Below, in pieces: positions 52,905-61,502 of a stretch of DNA of 64,000 bases. The notes beneath the pieces are model-generated. The model had not been told where the DNA came from. It was given only the letters and a program-made list of their open reading frames with translations, and did no database searches. Both the position numbers and the translations under genes were made by a program. The stretch spans positions 1 through 64,000 of the forward strand of contig NZ_JAMXBF010000001.1 of the NCBI RefSeq assembly GCF_023823685.1, read 5' to 3'. Source of the stretch: Pseudomonas subflava. Its GTDB lineage: Bacteria > Pseudomonadota > Gammaproteobacteria > Pseudomonadales > Pseudomonadaceae. Position 1 is the first letter of the stretch. Each line of letters starts with the position of its first letter.

Positions 52905-53270
52905 TCACCGGCGACGGAAGATCATGCCGCCATGGTGCAAGGTGTTCGGGTCTACGAAATCGCCGTCAGCGGTAAAGCCGGTGTCGTCCCAGTATTCGAT
53001 ATGGGTTCCGGTGATTTCATAGCGGCCCTGGTATGCGCTCTGCCGGGTGCCGCGGGCCTCGTCATAACGGTTATTGGATAGGAGCTCGTGGCGCACATGG
53101 CCGTCGTCGGTCACCCACATGCCGATGTAAGGGTGCGGGTCCATGTTATTCCCCGTTGTATCGGGGCTGGAGGCATGGGACGCCGCGTTTGCGCTGAGTG
53201 CCAGGTGCGGAATAACTGCATACATCGTGCTGAGCAACAGCCCGCCTGCGAGTGCTGATCGATAGGTCAT
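52905..53270 (-). CDS. Exported Atu4866-domain protein
   Basis: A 121-residue small secreted protein. A signal peptide (SALAGGLLLSTMYAVIPHLALSANA) is followed by a compact beta domain with YIGMWVTDDGHVRHELL, GRYEITGTHIEYWDDTGF and a final GGMIFRRR, matching the Atu4866 family. Function unknown. It lies downstream of a gene for an exported SnoaL-like protein on the same strand (gap 80 bases), probably in one transcript. Confidence 0.82.
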   Translation of the reverse strand: MTYRSALAGGLLLSTMYAVIPHLALSANAASHASSPDTTGNNMDPHPYIGMWVTDDGHVRHELLSNNRYDEARGTRQSAYQGRYEITGTHIEYWDDTGFTADGDFVDPNTLHHGGMIFRRR

Positions 53271-53350
53271 GGGTCGATCTCCATTGTTTGGTCAGTTCCT
53301 GGCGGGTGCTGGTGCGTAATAGAAATGCCAAGGCTGGCCCGCCCGGATTA

Positions 53351-53875
53351 TCAACCGGCCGCAGGGGCGGGAATGCGCTGCAAGACATCGTCGTAAGGGG
53401 TTAGATCAAGGTAAGCGATGACCCCGACAGCCTTGCCATCGCGCATGTGGAAGATCCAGGCATAGCTGTTCTTGTAGGCTTGCCCATCGCTTGCAACGCC
53501 TTCGCCATCCCACTGAATGATCACGTGATCGCCATCTGCCCATACCTGTTTGCTGATGGGCTTAATTGGGGTGGATAACCGAGACACGAAGGGCCGCACG
53601 GCCTTTTCGACGAATGCGTCGCGGCCGTGGAAGGTGCCTGCGCTGGGGCCAGAGCCTTTAATTGTCCAGACGACATCCGGCGACAGCACGTCGCTGAAAA
53701 AGGTCGTGCCACCTGCGGCCCAGCGATCAAACGCCTCGGTGACTATTTGCTTGTTGCGGGCCTCGACGTCGCTCCCTGAAGCCGCATTGACCGGGCTCAG
53801 GAACAGCAGCACGACAAGGAACATGGCGCTGGTGACGACAGCCGAACGGGTATTACGAAGACTCGAAATGGACAT
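53351..53875 (-). CDS. Exported SnoaL/NTF2-like protein
   Basis: A 174-residue protein with a signal peptide (SAVVTSAMFLVVLLFLSPVNAASG) and an NTF2/SnoaL-like fold: AFDRWAAGGTTFFSDVLSPDVVWTIKGSGP, then FHGRDAFVEKAVRP and YAWIFHMRDGKAVGVIAYLD. Family members act as isomerases, cyclases or polyketide-modifying proteins; catalytic residues cannot be assigned here. Export is uncommon for the fold. Next to another NTF2-like gene upstream. Confidence 0.83.
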   Translation of the reverse strand: MSISSLRNTRSAVVTSAMFLVVLLFLSPVNAASGSDVEARNKQIVTEAFDRWAAGGTTFFSDVLSPDVVWTIKGSGPSAGTFHGRDAFVEKAVRPFVSRLSTPIKPISKQVWADGDHVIIQWDGEGVASDGQAYKNSYAWIFHMRDGKAVGVIAYLDLTPYDDVLQRIPAPAAG

Positions 53876-53909
53876 GCGGCAAGTTCCTCTTGGCTTAGGT
53901 GGATCTCGG

Positions 53910-54650
53910 TTAGCCCGGTATCAGCGAATCGATTTCGTCACGCTCTATCTGGCGTGTGGAGTTGTGTTCGCGCAGGATTCTCCAGCCCTGCGCCGTGCAC
54001 TGCCAAACGAGGGAAGAGCGAGTCCTGATGCCGGTAATCGCCCCGTCTGCGGCTTCGAGGCGTGCGGCGAATTCAAGGGTGGAAGTAGCTAGATCTTCTC
54101 GGATCACAGTGTCTGGTTCGTCCAGGATGCGGTGTCGTGCGGACTTCATTGCGGAGAACGGAGCGGTCCAGAACGTACCGTACTCGGCGGCGCTACGCGC
54201 AACACGATATTGAGGATCGAAATCGTCATAGAGCACGACATCCGGCGACGTGAAGTCGTAGAACTTGCCGAGCTTGGCGCGAAAATCGAAGGCCCCCTCT
54301 CCGGGAAGCTTTTCCCACCCGACCATGATCCACTCTCGGTGCAGCTCTGTGACTTGTTCCTCGCGGGGCGAGCATACGGACGCACCTGCCCCCACGGCAG
54401 TGCCCGTGAGCGCTATGGCACCCACGACCAACAGGCCGGCGAGATAACGTTTCGGCCCGCCTCCACGCCTGCTGGGTCGGTTGTGGAGGGGAGCCTGGCC
54501 TATGTAGCAGTCGCTGCGCACGGGAACGGCAGTCGCCCTGGTCACCGGCTGCCCAGTTTCAACACGCATGGCCCCGAAAGGGCAAAGCAGCGAACGCTTG
54601 CTGGATCGTCCGAGGCGGTTATAGTCGTCAGGAGGTGGGTAAATTGCCAT
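53910..54650 (-). CDS. Membrane-anchored NTF2/SnoaL-like protein
   Basis: A 246-residue protein with a 65-residue N-terminal region, one membrane helix (YLAGLLVVGAIALTGTAVGA) and a C-terminal NTF2-like domain (WIMVGWEKLPGEGAFDFRAKLG; FYDFTSPDVVLYDDFDP; RTRSSLVWQCTAQGWRILREH). The ATG at 54650 has GAGGG eight bases upstream; a start further in, near the membrane helix, is also possible. It precedes the SnoaL-like gene by 34 bases. Divergent from the AraC gene at 54805, which probably regulates the group. Confidence 0.7.
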   Translation of the reverse strand: MAIYPPPDDYNRLGRSSKRSLLCPFGAMRVETGQPVTRATAVPVRSDCYIGQAPLHNRPSRRGGGPKRYLAGLLVVGAIALTGTAVGAGASVCSPREEQVTELHREWIMVGWEKLPGEGAFDFRAKLGKFYDFTSPDVVLYDDFDPQYRVARSAAEYGTFWTAPFSAMKSARHRILDEPDTVIREDLATSTLEFAARLEAADGAITGIRTRSSLVWQCTAQGWRILREHNSTRQIERDEIDSLIPG

Positions 54651-54804
54651 GTCGCGGCCCTCATAGTGCAATGCTCAATTTGTAGGGGCGAGTCTGCATT
54701 TGGAAGTACGCACGCGTGTAACAGGATGGTCCCGAGTGATTGCACGATCGTCCGGGCGGCTCGTATCGACCGATTGCCGCTTACAACCTTGAAAGGAATA
54801 CGAT

Positions 54805-55695
54805 ATGGGCGCTCTGGAGACGCTGGTGGATCTCATAGGCCGCCACGCTACGACTGACGGGATACATGGAACGCCGATCTCAGGCCTGCGATTGACTCGT
54901 TCCAATACACCGACGATGCCGATGCCTGTGGTCTACGAGCCGACCCTCTGCCTTATTGTTCAGGGCCGGAAGCACGTGGCGATCGGCACCACCTCTTACG
55001 TCTATGACGCGGCGAAGTATCTGGTCGCGTCCGTGGACATTCCGGTCATGGGGGCGGTCATCGAGGCGAGCGAGGCGTCGCCTTATTTATCGCTGATGCT
55101 TGACCTCGACATGACCGATTTGAGCGGCCTTGACCTGCAGTATCCCGCTGCGACCGGGATGAACGGCAAGGCGGGGGCAGCCATCGAGCTCAACGACACT
55201 ACGCCCGAGTTGCTGGATGCGGCGATGCGGTTGGTCAGACTGCTGGATAAACCCAGCGATATTGAAGCGCTTACACCGCTGATCATTCGAGAGATTCTCT
55301 ACCGGTTACTGACCGGCCCAGGTAACGGCATCGTCAGGCAGATGGCCCGCGCCGACAGTCGCCTGAGGCAGATCGCAAAGGCCATTGCCTGGCTGCGGAG
55401 CCACTATCGCGAACCTTGCCGAATCGATCACATCGCCGAACTCGCCGGAATGAGCCGCTCCACGTTTCATGCCCACTTCAAGGCAGTCACCTCAATGACC
55501 CCGCTGGAATTTCGCAGTCAGTTGCGGTTACAGGAAGCGCGCCGGCTCATGGTCGCCGAAGCGCTTGACGCAGCAGAAGCCGGCTACCGGGTGGGCTATG
55601 AAAGCCCGTCGCAGTTCAGTCGCAACTATCTGCGCCTGTTCGGCGCCACGCCGGCGAAGGACGCTGGCCGTCTGCGCAGCGGTGCCAGTGCGTAG
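54805..55695 (+). CDS. AraC-family transcriptional regulator (AraC_N type)
   Basis: A 296-residue regulator with AraC-type ligand domain (VYEPTLCLIVQGRKHV; YLVASVDIPVMGAV) and C-terminal helix-turn-helix pair (HIAELAGMSRSTFHAHFKAV; VGYESPSQFSRNYLRLFG). It is clearly paralogous to the regulator at 35799-36716. GAAAGGAATACGAT precedes the ATG. It is divergent from the NTF2-like gene and likely controls that three-gene minus-strand set. Confidence 0.92.
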   Translation: MGALETLVDLIGRHATTDGIHGTPISGLRLTRSNTPTMPMPVVYEPTLCLIVQGRKHVAIGTTSYVYDAAKYLVASVDIPVMGAVIEASEASPYLSLMLDLDMTDLSGLDLQYPAATGMNGKAGAAIELNDTTPELLDAAMRLVRLLDKPSDIEALTPLIIREILYRLLTGPGNGIVRQMARADSRLRQIAKAIAWLRSHYREPCRIDHIAELAGMSRSTFHAHFKAVTSMTPLEFRSQLRLQEARRLMVAEALDAAEAGYRVGYESPSQFSRNYLRLFGATPAKDAGRLRSGASA

Positions 55696-55934
55696 TCAAA
55701 ACCAGAATCTTCCTTCCGGTACGGTTTACACCCTGTTTTCAGGGCAGACCTGTGGCTCAAGGTGCCACGCGAAGTCGGCGATACACGCAGGCGTTTAAGT
55801 TGGCGGTAGATAGAGATATGGGGTTGGTGCTGTCCGATTGGACTCGATAGGTATTGAGAATTTATTCAATATTGAATTTAATGTCATTTGAAGATTGCGG
55901 ATCACAGCTTCTGGGCATTCTGGTGGAGGGCAAG
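55696..55934. other. Gene-free AT-rich gap
   Basis: About 240 bases with no convincing gene. The part 55840-55900 is AT-rich and would fit a promoter for the small gene that follows, but no clear -35/-10 pair was picked. Confidence 0.45.
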
Positions 55935-56156
55935 ATGCGTGCTAAGTCGATTTCAAAGAAGAGAGAGGTATTAGCCTGTCTCGCTGGAGCGCTCGCCGTC
56001 GCGATACCCGGGACACTTTATCTACTCAGCTCAGAAGCCCCGGTAGCCGATTGGGAATTGGCAGTCTTGGTTATCGCGGAGTTCGCCGGCGCGGAGGCTG
56101 CGCGGGCTGGTTTTCTTCGAATGAATGCCAGAAATAGGAATGATGAATCCAGTTGA
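55935..56156 (+). CDS. Small putative membrane protein
   Basis: A 73-residue protein starting at an ATG with GGAGGG upstream. Two short hydrophobic stretches (VLACLAGALAVAIPGTLYLL and WELAVLVIAEFAGAEAA) with a basic start and a polar tail suggest two membrane helices. I recognise no family. The frame can be extended upstream to a TTG at 55854 without a good ribosome site. It could be spurious. Confidence 0.45.
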   Translation: MRAKSISKKREVLACLAGALAVAIPGTLYLLSSEAPVADWELAVLVIAEFAGAEAARAGFLRMNARNRNDESS

Positions 56157-56311
56157 GGGCATGAGCTAAAGGGGACGGATTATTTATAGAACAGGCGGTC
56201 CGCTCCAGGCCAGCTAGCGACGAACCTGACCTCGAGCGTCTCTATGCGTGGTCAACCTCGATTTGCTCGCGGCCAGTTGGATACTAAAACGAACACCAAT
56301 GAGGCTTGTCC

Positions 56312-57187
56312 ATGAAGGTTCGACGCATCTGCGACGCCGACGCCCCTCGAGGGTCGCGGCTTGAAATTGTGGTGGGAGCTCCCGGCGCAGTGATTCCGGA
56401 GTGGCTGCAAGAGCTCGCACCAGCGGCCCCAGGTGAAGGAGGGGCCGTGCTGCCTTTTCAGCCGCGCTCGTTCCGTGACTGCATGTTGTTCGAGCAGCAC
56501 TGGATCCAGGCGTCACGTGGATTCGCAAGGCGCTTCATGCCTGCCGCCTTCAGGATCACTCAGCTCTATGAGCAGCTGAGCCGATCAACTTTTCCGGCCT
56601 TCCGCCCCCCGGTGCTCTGGAAGCGGCAGCCGATCTACTACTTCAGCAACCACCTGACGATCGTTCCCGGTGACACGCCCGTGAAGTACCCGAGCCTCAC
56701 TCAGGCATTCGACTACGAGCTCGAGCTTGGCATCGTACTGGCAAAGCCGCTGTTCAACGCCACGCCCGATGAGGCCTTGGCTGCCATTGGTGGTTTCGTT
56801 GTCCTGAATGACTTTTCCGCGCGGGATATTCAGCGATCGGAGATGCGGTCCGGCTTTGGACCACAGAAGTGCAAACACTTCCTGTCCTCCATTTCGCAGA
56901 CCCTGACAACCGCGGATGAGGTGCTTCCACGCATAGGCTCGCTTACCGCGACTGTGCACCTGAACGGCCAGCTGGTCTCGGAAACCTCCACCGCAGACAT
57001 GCGCTATTCGCTGGGAGAGCTACTGGCGTTCCTGTCCAGTTCCGAACCGCTCTATCCTGGGGAGCTGATCGGCACCGGCACGCTTCCTGGCGGGTGCGGA
57101 ATCGAGAATGGCCGCTTGCTGGAGAGGGGCGACACCTTGCGGTTGTCCATCGAGGGCGTTGGCGAGCTGGCGCACACGATCCTTTGA
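56312..57187 (+). CDS. Fumarylacetoacetate-hydrolase-family protein
   Basis: A 291-residue FAH-fold enzyme. The metal-binding elements are FDYELELGIVL (Glu-x-Glu) and VLNDFSARDIQ (Asp), followed by a KCKHF segment and GELIGTGTLPGGCG. The family hydrolyses C-C bonds or decarboxylates/hydrates oxo-acids; the exact reaction is unknown. It is longer at the N-terminus than minimal FAH proteins (about 90 residues before the fold). GAGG seven bases upstream supports the ATG at 56312. Convergent with the HSL-type esterase gene. Confidence 0.88.
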   Translation: MKVRRICDADAPRGSRLEIVVGAPGAVIPEWLQELAPAAPGEGGAVLPFQPRSFRDCMLFEQHWIQASRGFARRFMPAAFRITQLYEQLSRSTFPAFRPPVLWKRQPIYYFSNHLTIVPGDTPVKYPSLTQAFDYELELGIVLAKPLFNATPDEALAAIGGFVVLNDFSARDIQRSEMRSGFGPQKCKHFLSSISQTLTTADEVLPRIGSLTATVHLNGQLVSETSTADMRYSLGELLAFLSSSEPLYPGELIGTGTLPGGCGIENGRLLERGDTLRLSIEGVGELAHTIL

Positions 57188-57222
57188 TGCGATCGGCGCG
57201 CGCCAGCTCATGCCTCTACTGT

Positions 57223-58140
57223 CTACGACGCATCGCGCCTAAGAGCAGCGTTTATGTACGCGCCAATCCGGCTTATGGCGTCTCGGGACTCCGGCATCCA
57301 GTCGCAGAACGCCTGCCAGACGTGCCACATGCCCGGCCACACGTCGAGCCTGACGCTGACCCTGGCATCGCTCGCCTGAGTGGCGAGATCTACCGAGTCG
57401 CTCAGTAGTACTTCGTCCGATCCGACTTGAATGTAGATGTCCGGAAGCCCGCGAGGGTCTGCAAACCGGGGCGAGACCTCCGGATGGTTCGGCGGAGTCT
57501 GGGGTGCATAGGTCAGTGCTGCCTGTTGCAGGCGATCGGCTGTCGGGAAGAAGGGATCCTTGTGGCTTAGTCTTCCGAACGACTCACCACTGCATGTCAG
57601 GTCGGTCCAGGGGCTCAGTGCCACGATGGCTCGGGGAAGAGGCTGACCGCTATCTCGGATACGCAGCGCTGTCGCCAGCGATAGCCCACCGCCGGCCGAG
57701 TCTCCGGCGATGACGATACGGTCGGGTTGCAGCCCCAGCTCGCTCTGCAGCCACGCGAAAGCGGCGACAGCATCGTCCAGTGCCGCAGGGAACGGATGCT
57801 CGGGTGCCAGTCGATAGTCGAGAAGAAGCACGCGAACCCGACTCGCCTTGGCGATGTGGCTGGCCAGAGCCCTGTGCGACCTTATGGAGCCCGAGACATA
57901 TGCACCGCCGTGCAAATACAGCACTGCGGCATCCGCAACAGCTCGTTCAGGGATCAGCCATTGCGCATTGCGTTCACCGACTTCCACAGCACTCTGCGAT
58001 ACACCGCTGGCGTTCTTGAACAGCCTGACCTGGCGATCCATGAGTGTGCGGCATTGCGCAAAAGGAAGGTGGGAGGTTTTACGAATCGAATGCTTGAGAA
58101 GCATCTTGAGCAGATGGCTACGGATGCTCGGCATGGCCAT
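57223..58140 (-). CDS. HSL-family alpha/beta-hydrolase (acetyl-esterase-like)
   Basis: A 305-residue esterase. The oxyanion motif is LYLHGGAYVSGS, the nucleophile is in VIAGDSAGGGLSLA, Asp is probably in VGSDEVLLSDS and His in WPGMWHVWQAF. These are the marks of the hormone-sensitive-lipase (HSL) group. No signal peptide, so it acts in the cytoplasm. It lies on the same strand as the catabolic genes that follow, but a terminator separates it from the DUF1329 gene. Substrate unknown. Confidence 0.92.
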   Translation of the reverse strand: MAMPSIRSHLLKMLLKHSIRKTSHLPFAQCRTLMDRQVRLFKNASGVSQSAVEVGERNAQWLIPERAVADAAVLYLHGGAYVSGSIRSHRALASHIAKASRVRVLLLDYRLAPEHPFPAALDDAVAAFAWLQSELGLQPDRIVIAGDSAGGGLSLATALRIRDSGQPLPRAIVALSPWTDLTCSGESFGRLSHKDPFFPTADRLQQAALTYAPQTPPNHPEVSPRFADPRGLPDIYIQVGSDEVLLSDSVDLATQASDARVSVRLDVWPGMWHVWQAFCDWMPESRDAISRIGAYINAALRRDAS

Positions 58141-58212
58141 GGCCTCGTTTGATAGCGTAGCGCAATTCGATTGGCGAGCGGGCTGAGTCGCAAGCTTTCA
58201 CAGGCTACTGGG

Positions 58213-58246
58213 TCAAAAAAAGGCCGCTCCCGGAGGAGCGGCAAAA
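58213..58246 (-). terminator. Rho-independent terminator after the DUF1329 gene
   Basis: GCCGCTCC (58223-58230) and GGAGCGGC (58235-58242) form an 8-bp stem. Read on the minus strand it is followed by a run of seven T's, right for transcripts coming from the DUF1329/DUF1302 genes. Confidence 0.85.
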
Positions 58247-58312
58247 GTTCTCGGTGACCACGGGAGTAGGAGCGTGGGTCCCGAGTAGAAGCAACTGATG
58301 GCGGCGTCCCTC

Positions 58313-59680
58313 TCAGCGGACACCGGCGTTGCGCAAAGCGGTCGGGGTGTATTCGGCGGATGAGACTTTGAAACCGAATTCGAGAGGGTCCTTTTCCTCG
58401 TTGCGCATCCCCGAAACGATGTACCGGCCGTTGATTAGGTCGTACAGCGCCTCCACGCCCAGCATGGGAATCTGCTTGTCATAAAGGGGCGTCATGAAGC
58501 CTTCGGCAACTCGCCACAGGGCGCCGCGTGCGTCGTAATGGTCGAGCAGGACGATCTGCCAGCTGTCCTCGTCGATATATGCGACCCGCTTGGCATAGAT
58601 GTGTCGTGCGTCAGCCTTGAGCGTTCCTTCAACCTTCCAGACCCGATGGAGCTCGTAGCGGGGAAGGTCGGCGTTGATATGGCCCGGTTTCACAATGTCG
58701 GAATACTTCAGCTCGGCTGATTCGAGCTGGTAGTTGTTGTAGGGAATGTAGAGCTCCTGCTTGCCCAGCAGCTTCCAGTCATAGCGATCCAGCGCTCCGT
58801 TGAACATGTCGAGGTTGTCCGAGGTGCGTTGGCCTTCCGAGGCCGGGAAGGGGCCGTCATAGGAAATCTGCGGGGCGCGGCGCACGCGGCGCTGGCCCGA
58901 GTTGTAGATCCAGGCCTTGCGCGGCTCCTTGACCTGATCGAGGGTCTCGTGGACCAGTACCACGTCTCCGGCCAGTCGTGCGGGGGCGGTGATCAGCTCT
59001 CGGTAGTAGAAGAGCACGTTGCCCGGGTCCTCCGGATTGAAGTCGTTCAACCGGTCCCGATACGCGAACTGCTGTTTGAAGTGCACCGCTGTATAGGTAC
59101 CGCTCGCCGTTGGCGTGGCTTGCACATAGCTTCTTCGGGCGCTGCCCCCGCGGTAGCGCGTGAGGTGATTCCACATTACTTCGACTGCGCTTTGGGGAAT
59201 CGGGAAGGGTATGGCTGTCTCGAAGTCCTTCAGACCGTCGCCGCCAGATACCAGCGTGGTACTGACCGCGTTGCGCGCCGCGGCTTTCTGTACGTGCTCG
59301 GGCACCGTCACGCTGCGATGCGTGGGAAAGACCCGCATGTGATAGCTCTGGGGATAGCGCTTGAGCATGGCGCGTTGTCCGTCGCTGAGTTTGTCGCCGT
59401 ATTGCTCCTGGTTCTTGGCAGTAATGGTGAACAGTGGTTGCTCGTTGGCGAACGGATTGGCCGGCCTCCCGCTCGCGGAGTCGACGCTGGCCGCTGCCTT
59501 GTCGAGGCCGCCGGTCCAGGCGGGGATGCTGCCATCGGCGTTGCCGGCTTTCTCGGCGCCAATCGGCGTCAGCGTATCGCCAAGTTTGGCTGCCTCACTG
59601 ACAGGCACGGCGGCCTGGGCCGCGCAGTGAATGGCGAGGGAAAGGGAGGTTGTCGCAAGGAGCAGGGATTTTATTTTCAT
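58313..59680 (-). CDS. DUF1329 exported protein
   Basis: A 455-residue exported protein (signal LLLATTSLSLAIHCAAQAA) of the DUF1329 family. Typical features are LGDTLTPIGAEKAGNADGSIPAWTGG at the start, FKQQFAYRDRLNDFNPED and YIDEDSWQIVLLDHYDARG later. Members sit in the envelope (LolA/B-like fold) and accompany DUF1302 proteins in gene sets for hydrophobic or steroid-like compounds. The ATG at 59680 is preferred over 59695 for its spacing to GAGTGA. It follows the DUF1302 gene directly. Confidence 0.9.
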   Translation of the reverse strand: MKIKSLLLATTSLSLAIHCAAQAAVPVSEAAKLGDTLTPIGAEKAGNADGSIPAWTGGLDKAAASVDSASGRPANPFANEQPLFTITAKNQEQYGDKLSDGQRAMLKRYPQSYHMRVFPTHRSVTVPEHVQKAAARNAVSTTLVSGGDGLKDFETAIPFPIPQSAVEVMWNHLTRYRGGSARRSYVQATPTASGTYTAVHFKQQFAYRDRLNDFNPEDPGNVLFYYRELITAPARLAGDVVLVHETLDQVKEPRKAWIYNSGQRRVRRAPQISYDGPFPASEGQRTSDNLDMFNGALDRYDWKLLGKQELYIPYNNYQLESAELKYSDIVKPGHINADLPRYELHRVWKVEGTLKADARHIYAKRVAYIDEDSWQIVLLDHYDARGALWRVAEGFMTPLYDKQIPMLGVEALYDLINGRYIVSGMRNEEKDPLEFGFKVSSAEYTPTALRNAGVR

Positions 59681-59695
59681 TGTGAAATCACTCAT

Positions 59696-61387
59696 TCAGA
59701 AGGCAACGCCGAAGCTCAGGGCGACGAAGTCACGATCGATGTTGGTGTTGTAGTCGCCGCCGAAGAAGTCGGTGTAGGAGAGGTTGGCGCTGTAGGTGCT
59801 GAGGACGCTGGCATCGATGCCCAGGCTGATGGCCTTGGCGCCTTCGTTGAATCCGGGCTCGGTGCCATAGCCGTCGACATCGTGGGACCAGGCGAGGTTG
59901 GGGCGCAGGTCCACTCCGGGAATCAGGTTGCTGTACTCCCAGATGGCGCGGACGCGGTATCCCCATGAGGTGCTGGTGGCGAACCCGTCGTCCGTGCAGT
60001 TGTTCGGTGTCGAGGCGTTGGTCAGCCCCCTGCACTGGCTGTTGTCCGGATATAGTTCTCCTTGGCCGAACGCAGTGGCGCGGCCATATCTCAGGTCGCC
60101 TTGGCCCTCCAGCCCGCCGATATGCACCACGCCAACTTCGCCAACCAGCGTCAGGCGATCCGCCCCCATCACCTGATCGAAGAAGTGGGTGGCTGTCATC
60201 TGCGCCTGTGTCACTTCCTTACGCCGATAGCCAGTGATGTCTTCCCCCACACCGAATTGCACGCTGCCGCCGGACAGCACGGGTGACAGCGGCAGAACAC
60301 CCGCCGAGGCGATTACCAGATCCACGGGACTGAGCTGAACCGGCATGTTCGGCCGGTAGCTGATCTCACCGGCCAGTGTCGTGCCGGTCGGCAGCATGGT
60401 GGTGGCGCTCAGGCCGTAGAGCCGGATGTCTTCGGGGTATTCGACGAAGTACTTGGTGCTGCCCAGGTCACTGATCGTGGTCGCACCGACGGTACTGAAG
60501 TAGGACATGCGACTGTGATAGTTGATGAAGTAGGCGGCGAATTCGCTGTCCAGTTCGGGCGCGAACCAGCGCAGGGCGGTCCCCCACTGACCTCCATCAC
60601 GTGCATCACGGTCACCTATCCTGGGAATCGCGGCGCCCGACGGGGCGTAGAGGCCCGAACACCCATCGGCCAGCGCGTCGGTCGGCGAGAAGAAGGTGCC
60701 GCAGTTGTCGATGACGGTCTGATCCCACTCCAGCTGATAGAAGCCCTCGACGGATACCTCCTCGGTCAGGTTCTGCGAGAGATACAGCATGTTCACCGGG
60801 ATCAGTCCTTCCTTGATCTCGGCGCCGGGCCTGCGGAAGGCCGATGCATCGACCGGGTTGATGGTGTTGATGCCGCCCTGGATGAAAGTGCTTTCGCCCC
60901 AGCTCACCACCTGCTTGCCCACACGCGTCGTGCCGGGCAGATCGCCGATCAGGTAGTTGTGGTAGACGAAGGCATCCAGTAGTTGCGCACCTGATGAGCG
61001 TGCCGCTTCCTTGCGGTTGTGCTCGTCGATGTCGCTGAAGAGCCGGCTTTCGTCCTTTAGCTCGAAGTCGTACCAGTATTTGCCCCTCAGGAACACGCCG
61101 GTCTCGCCATATTTGAGCTCCAGATCGTGGACGCCCTTGAACACCTTGGAGAAGGTTTCGCCCTTCTTGAAGTTGCGCCTGCCGTCATCCGAGGCGGGGT
61201 CGTGCAGGAGATCCGGGTCGGGGTTGCGCAATGCCCAGCTGGCGCCGATGGCGAGGTTGGAGTCGAGCTGACCTTCGACCTCGCCTATCTGAAAGGTAAC
61301 GGCCGACGCGGCGGTGCTGGTGAGCGTGGCAACGGTAATGGCGGTGGCGATCTGAGCCAGCCGCCATGGCGGTTGTATGCGAGTCAT
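59696..61387 (-). CDS. DUF1302 outer-membrane-type protein
   Basis: A 563-residue exported protein (signal IATAITVATLTSTAASA) of the DUF1302 family, probably an outer-membrane beta-barrel ending in the aromatic C-terminus ...FGVAF. Alternating strands and aromatic girdle residues are visible, for example GKYWYDFELKD and TQAQMTATHFFDQVMGAD. The family is linked to uptake or export of hydrophobic substrates. AGAGG lies ten bases before the ATG at 61387; a GTG three codons upstream is less likely. Same strand and presumably same transcript as the DUF1329 gene. Confidence 0.9.
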   Translation of the reverse strand: MTRIQPPWRLAQIATAITVATLTSTAASAVTFQIGEVEGQLDSNLAIGASWALRNPDPDLLHDPASDDGRRNFKKGETFSKVFKGVHDLELKYGETGVFLRGKYWYDFELKDESRLFSDIDEHNRKEAARSSGAQLLDAFVYHNYLIGDLPGTTRVGKQVVSWGESTFIQGGINTINPVDASAFRRPGAEIKEGLIPVNMLYLSQNLTEEVSVEGFYQLEWDQTVIDNCGTFFSPTDALADGCSGLYAPSGAAIPRIGDRDARDGGQWGTALRWFAPELDSEFAAYFINYHSRMSYFSTVGATTISDLGSTKYFVEYPEDIRLYGLSATTMLPTGTTLAGEISYRPNMPVQLSPVDLVIASAGVLPLSPVLSGGSVQFGVGEDITGYRRKEVTQAQMTATHFFDQVMGADRLTLVGEVGVVHIGGLEGQGDLRYGRATAFGQGELYPDNSQCRGLTNASTPNNCTDDGFATSTSWGYRVRAIWEYSNLIPGVDLRPNLAWSHDVDGYGTEPGFNEGAKAISLGIDASVLSTYSANLSYTDFFGGDYNTNIDRDFVALSFGVAF

Positions 61388-61502
61388 GGATTTCACTACC
61401 TCTTGTTATTGTTGTGGCGAAGTCGTTCTGGCCGTTTTGCGGGCACAGCCGGGCCCATTGGCCGTGGAAGAGCGACGGCCATCGAGTGTCTACGGGGCTA
61501 GA

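Noticed and set aside
52776..53081. A 101-codon plus-strand frame
   Set aside because: Overlaps the Atu4866-type gene in antisense; no signal or domain.
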